Part shown: piece by piece, positions 53,862 to 56,336 of the stretch
How the letters are laid out: every line of letters begins with the position of its first letter
Numbering within the stretch: the stretch's first letter is position 1
Assembly: GCA_900546885.1 (NCBI GenBank)
Contig: UREN01000006.1
Coordinates: 1 to 56,336, forward strand
Source of the DNA: an uncultured Oscillospiraceae bacterium
GTDB lineage: Bacteria > Bacillota > Clostridia > Oscillospirales > Ruminococcaceae
Reading direction: 5' to 3'
DNA: 56,336 nt
The notes under the pieces: generated by a model
Seen by the model: only the letters and a program-made list of their open reading frames with translations
The model's database searches: none
What the model was told of the DNA's origin: nothing
Translations under genes and position numbers: made by a program

Positions 53862-53890
53862 TTGCCCTTGCCGCGCAGATGAAGTACAAT
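53862..53890 (+). promoter_or_regulatory. Promoter of the ydcF-like gene
   Basis: TTGCCC (53862-53867) and TACAAT (53885-53890), 17-base spacer, 67 bases before the start codon. Confidence 0.6.
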
Positions 53891-53957
53891 GAAAGCGCAA
53901 ATATCACATAGCTTTCTGTGCGCGGCCCAGGCCGCGCAGGCCGCAAAGGGGGGCAGC

Positions 53958-55043
53958 ATGACAGTTTATCTGGTTAATATTCTGTATCTGGTGCTGTTTC
54001 TGGTGCTGTATTGGAAAGACAGACGGCGCATGGCCAACGGGTTTCTGTTTTTTATTTTGCTGGTGCTAAGCGGTGCTTCTCTGCTTCGGCTTGCGCAGGA
54101 TACGCAAAGCGAATTTCTGTATTTTGTGGTTTTTGCCGTGGGCATACTGGTTGCCCTGACGCTTCTGGCGGGCGTTTTTATTCTAATTGCCATCTCTTTG
54201 GCCAGCGCACTGGTTTTGCTGCGCAGAGAGCGCTGGGTACCGGCAAACTTTCTCAGCCTTTCGGTGGGGCTGGGGCTTGTGTTGTGGATGGTGCTGAACG
54301 CGCTGGCCATGCAGGCGCCCGACAGCGTGCTGCCGGTGGCGTTTTACGGCATGCTGTGCGTTGACATCCTGCTGTTTTACCTGCTGCTTACGTTTTCCAA
54401 TTTTGTGCTGTCCGCCTTTCTTTATCAGCTTTATTCACCGCTGCGCAGGCAGGACTATATCATTGTGCTGGGCTGCGGCCTTTTGCATGGCAGCGAGGTG
54501 TCCCCGCTTTTGGCGGGGCGCATTCAGCGCGCCTGGAAGGTGTACCGCCGCCAGGTGAAAAGGGGGCAAAAGCCGCCTGTGCTGGTGATGTCCGGCGGGC
54601 AGGGGGCGGATGAGGCCCTGCCGGAGGCACAGGCCATGAAAGCGTATGCCGTGCGCCTTGGCGTGCCCGAACAGGATGTTTTGACCGAGAGCGCCTCGAA
54701 AAACACCTGGGAAAACATGCTGTTTTCCAAACAGCTCATTCAAAGCCGGGAGCCGGCGGAAAAGCGCCTGCGCATTCTGTTTTCCACCACAAACTACCAT
54801 GTGTTCCGCGCCGGGCTGTATGCCAAACAGGCGGGCCTGCCGGCCCAGGGCATTGGCGCAAAAACAAAGTTTTATTACTGGTATAACGCCGTTCTGCGGG
54901 AATATCTGGCCGTTTTTGTCATGCATAAAAAGGCGAACGCCGTGTGCATTGCCATTCTGCTTTTATTGGCCAGTGCCGGGTATTTTCTGCTCTTTTACCC
55001 GGGCGCCCTGGCCTGGCTGGCAGGGGCCTGGCAAGCCGTTTAA
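53958..55043 (+). CDS. YdcF/SanA family (DUF218) membrane protein
   Basis: 361 residues. Four to five hydrophobic helices fill residues 1-165. The DUF218 domain follows (about 175-330) with DYIIVLGCGL, VMSGGQGADE, ESASKNTWENM and STTNYHVFRA, the four conserved blocks of the family; a final helix (about 335-355) ends the protein. The start is ATG 53958 behind AAAGGGGGG; 69 bases of open frame upstream overlap the promoter. The family is linked to envelope functions such as vancomycin resistance (SanA) and possible DNA or sugar-nucleotide binding; activity here is unknown. Monocistronic or with the following gene. Confidence 0.88.
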   Translation: MTVYLVNILYLVLFLVLYWKDRRRMANGFLFFILLVLSGASLLRLAQDTQSEFLYFVVFAVGILVALTLLAGVFILIAISLASALVLLRRERWVPANFLSLSVGLGLVLWMVLNALAMQAPDSVLPVAFYGMLCVDILLFYLLLTFSNFVLSAFLYQLYSPLRRQDYIIVLGCGLLHGSEVSPLLAGRIQRAWKVYRRQVKRGQKPPVLVMSGGQGADEALPEAQAMKAYAVRLGVPEQDVLTESASKNTWENMLFSKQLIQSREPAEKRLRILFSTTNYHVFRAGLYAKQAGLPAQGIGAKTKFYYWYNAVLREYLAVFVMHKKANAVCIAILLLLASAGYFLLFYPGALAWLAGAWQAV

Positions 55044-55082
55044 CACGCCGGCCTGCGGGCGTGCAGAAAGGGGGAGTTTGCA

Positions 55083-55769
55083 TTGACCTTGAAGGATGTG
55101 GCCGAAAAGGCGGGGGTGTCCGTTTCCACCGTTTCCCGCGTCATTGCCTCCAGCAACGAAAAGTGCGCCAGCGAAGAAGTAAAAAAACGCATTTGGAAAG
55201 CCGTGCAGGAGACGGGCTACCGCCCCAACCAAAGCGCACAGGCGCTGCGAAAGGGCTCACCTGGCCAAAACGAGCGCGCGGCCTCTATCTGCTGTTTGTT
55301 TGCACGTTCGAAAGATTTTGCAAGCGACCGCTATTTTGAAGAACTGTCCGGCTATGTCAAGCAAGAGATTATGCGCCAGGGCTACCGGCTGGGCAAGCAG
55401 TTTGCCCAGCACGACGCCCAGGAAGTGGCCACGGGAAACTACCGCCCGGGAAAGCGGGACGGCCTTGTTGTGATGGGGCGAACCCAGGACGCCCTTGCGC
55501 CCCTGATTTCTTTGTTCGGCAAACGCGTGGTGTATATCACGCTGAACCAGATGCACATTGCGGCAGACCACGTCATGTGCGACGGCAGGCAGGCAACCGA
55601 AATTGCCATGCGCTATCTCTATTCAAACGGGCACCGTAAAATTGCCTATATCGGGGAATACAAGGGCGAGATTCGCTATAAAAGCTATGCGGAGTTTTTG
55701 GCCCAGAACAATTTGCAGCTGCAATGGGGGCATATGGGGACGGGATGGGGACAAACCCCATTCAGATGA
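55083..55769 (+). pseudogene. Truncated LacI-family repressor (N-terminal two thirds)
   Basis: Begins at TTG 55083 after GGGGGAG (55070-55076). The HTH is complete (LKDVAEKAGVSVSTVSRVIA, 3-22, and the hinge-helix region ending NQSAQALRKG). The effector domain proceeds normally to about residue 205 (YLYSNGHRKIAYIGEYKGEIRYKSYAEFLAQNN), then ends within about 20 foreign-looking residues at TGA 55767-55769. Total 228 residues against a usual 330. The lost part is most of the C-terminal subdomain, so inducer response and dimerisation should be impaired. The sequence past the break, in another frame, belongs to a LarA-like protein. The HTH might still be produced. Confidence 0.75.
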
Positions 55770-56305
55770 TGCAGGCGCTTTCGGCACAGGTAATCCGGCA
55801 CAAACGGGTGTTGGCAGACAGATGCGTGTTCATTGTGTCCAGCATCTGCGACGGGTGGTTTCACGAGGAGCGCTGGCCATACCTGAGGGAACTGTATGAA
55901 ATGTTCCAGCACGATTCCATGAATATTCTGCCGGATATGAACCGGTATGGAGAGTACTTTGCCACGAACGGGGAATATATCCGCAAATATCGGTTTGCCA
56001 ATGCGTTCCACCCGTTCCACGGTTTTTCCATGATGAGCTGCGGGCACCTGGCGGAAGAGCACACAAGTGCAATCTACATAGTGGGCGCGCGGGAGCCGGG
56101 CATTGCCCGCGGGATGGGGCTGAAAACGCGCGCAACGTTTGAAGAGGCGCTGGAGGATGCCAAAAGGAAATATGTGGGGCCATGCCCCAATATTCTGGCC
56201 CTGCCGCAGACATTTACAACCACGGCGGTGCACCTTTGCATGGAAGACCCGGCCCAAAACAGCCATACGCGCGACACTGCGCCCGCACACCCCTGCGGTG
56301 GATGA
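55691..56305 (+). pseudogene. C-terminal fragment of a LarA-like (lactate racemase domain) protein
   Basis: In the frame that includes ATG 55724, the translation reads GPEQFAAAMGAYGDGMGTNP upstream of and across that ATG, then IQMMQAL, DRCVFIVSS, ILALPQTFTTTAVHLCM and stops at TGA 56303-56305. I read this as the C-terminal portion of a LarA/DUF2088 protein (nickel-pincer-dependent racemase family, normally about 420 residues); the N-terminal domain is missing. There is no ribosome site before ATG 55724, and it overlaps the LacI-type gene in another frame, so it is a remnant at a junction lying about 55690-55725. Family assignment is moderate. Confidence 0.55.
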
Positions 56306-56336
56306 GGGAAAGGGCGGCCCATCGGACCGTTTTCCG

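Overview
The window looks like chromosome from a fermentative, obligately anaerobic Gram-positive bacterium of the Clostridia, most likely an Oscillospiraceae (Ruminococcaceae)-type gut organism. This rests on the high GC content of most genes, strong AGGAGG ribosome sites with frequent GTG/TTG starts, Bacillus-like sigma-A promoters (TTGACA/TATAAT), lipoprotein signals, a BlaI/BlaR1 pair, an EpsG protein, an iron-dependent alcohol dehydrogenase and an NfnAB-type bifurcating transhydrogenase. The assignment is by gene content only; there is no rRNA or tRNA in the window. Nearly every operon end carries a clear GC-rich hairpin.

Layout. 1-4318: end of a pentose locus (RbsC-like permease, GH51 arabinofuranosidase, xylulokinase), visibly lower in GC than the rest. 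4406-11415: a cell-surface operon with two tandem membrane-anchored SGNH hydrolases, a small anchored protein of unknown function, a DUF6056-like polytopic membrane protein, a cytoplasmic ParB-like/BMP fusion and a metallophosphoesterase. 11554-12992: DedA and TcdA. 13144-16451: a BlaI repressor with two operator-like dyads, a BlaR1-type M56 protease fused to a degenerate LytM (M23) domain, and an EnvC-like active M23 hydrolase. 16521-21901 (minus): a lipoprotein and a complete spermidine/putrescine ABC importer (potABCD). 22044-25703: a NeuD/PglD-like acyltransferase, a second one fused to an N-acetylhexosamine-kinase-like domain, and MetY. 25782-30559: LysR regulator, Fe-alcohol dehydrogenase, NfnA and NfnB. 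30646-35673: MurD, GNAT acetyltransferase, YnbB-like PLP enzyme, CysS.

35731-53771 is the accessory heart of the window. After an EpsG-like protein, a minus-strand operon carries four consecutive paralogous TIM-barrel sugar isomerase/epimerase genes and an M24 Xaa-Pro peptidase. It diverges, across a 595-base AT-rich regulatory gap with consensus promoters and long inverted repeats, from a plus-strand series: BtpA/SgcQ protein, FGGY sugar kinase, DeoR regulator, MFS transporter, M20 dipeptidase and a five-gene oligopeptide ABC importer. The combination of sugar-modifying enzymes, two dipeptidase-type enzymes and two uptake systems suggests catabolism of a compound with both sugar and amino-acid parts, but the substrate cannot be read from the sequence.

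The right end holds a YdcF-family membrane protein and a chimeric junction. There the N-terminal two thirds of a LacI-family repressor runs, out of frame, into the C-terminal part of a LarA (lactate racemase)-like protein. This points to a deletion, or to an assembly join.

The most system-like novelties are: (1) the BlaI / M56-LytM / M23 trio, a possible wall-sensing regulatory circuit; (2) the four-isomerase sugar-peptide locus; (3) the acyltransferase-kinase fusion; and (4) the cytoplasmic ParB-like/BMP fusion beside a metallophosphoesterase.
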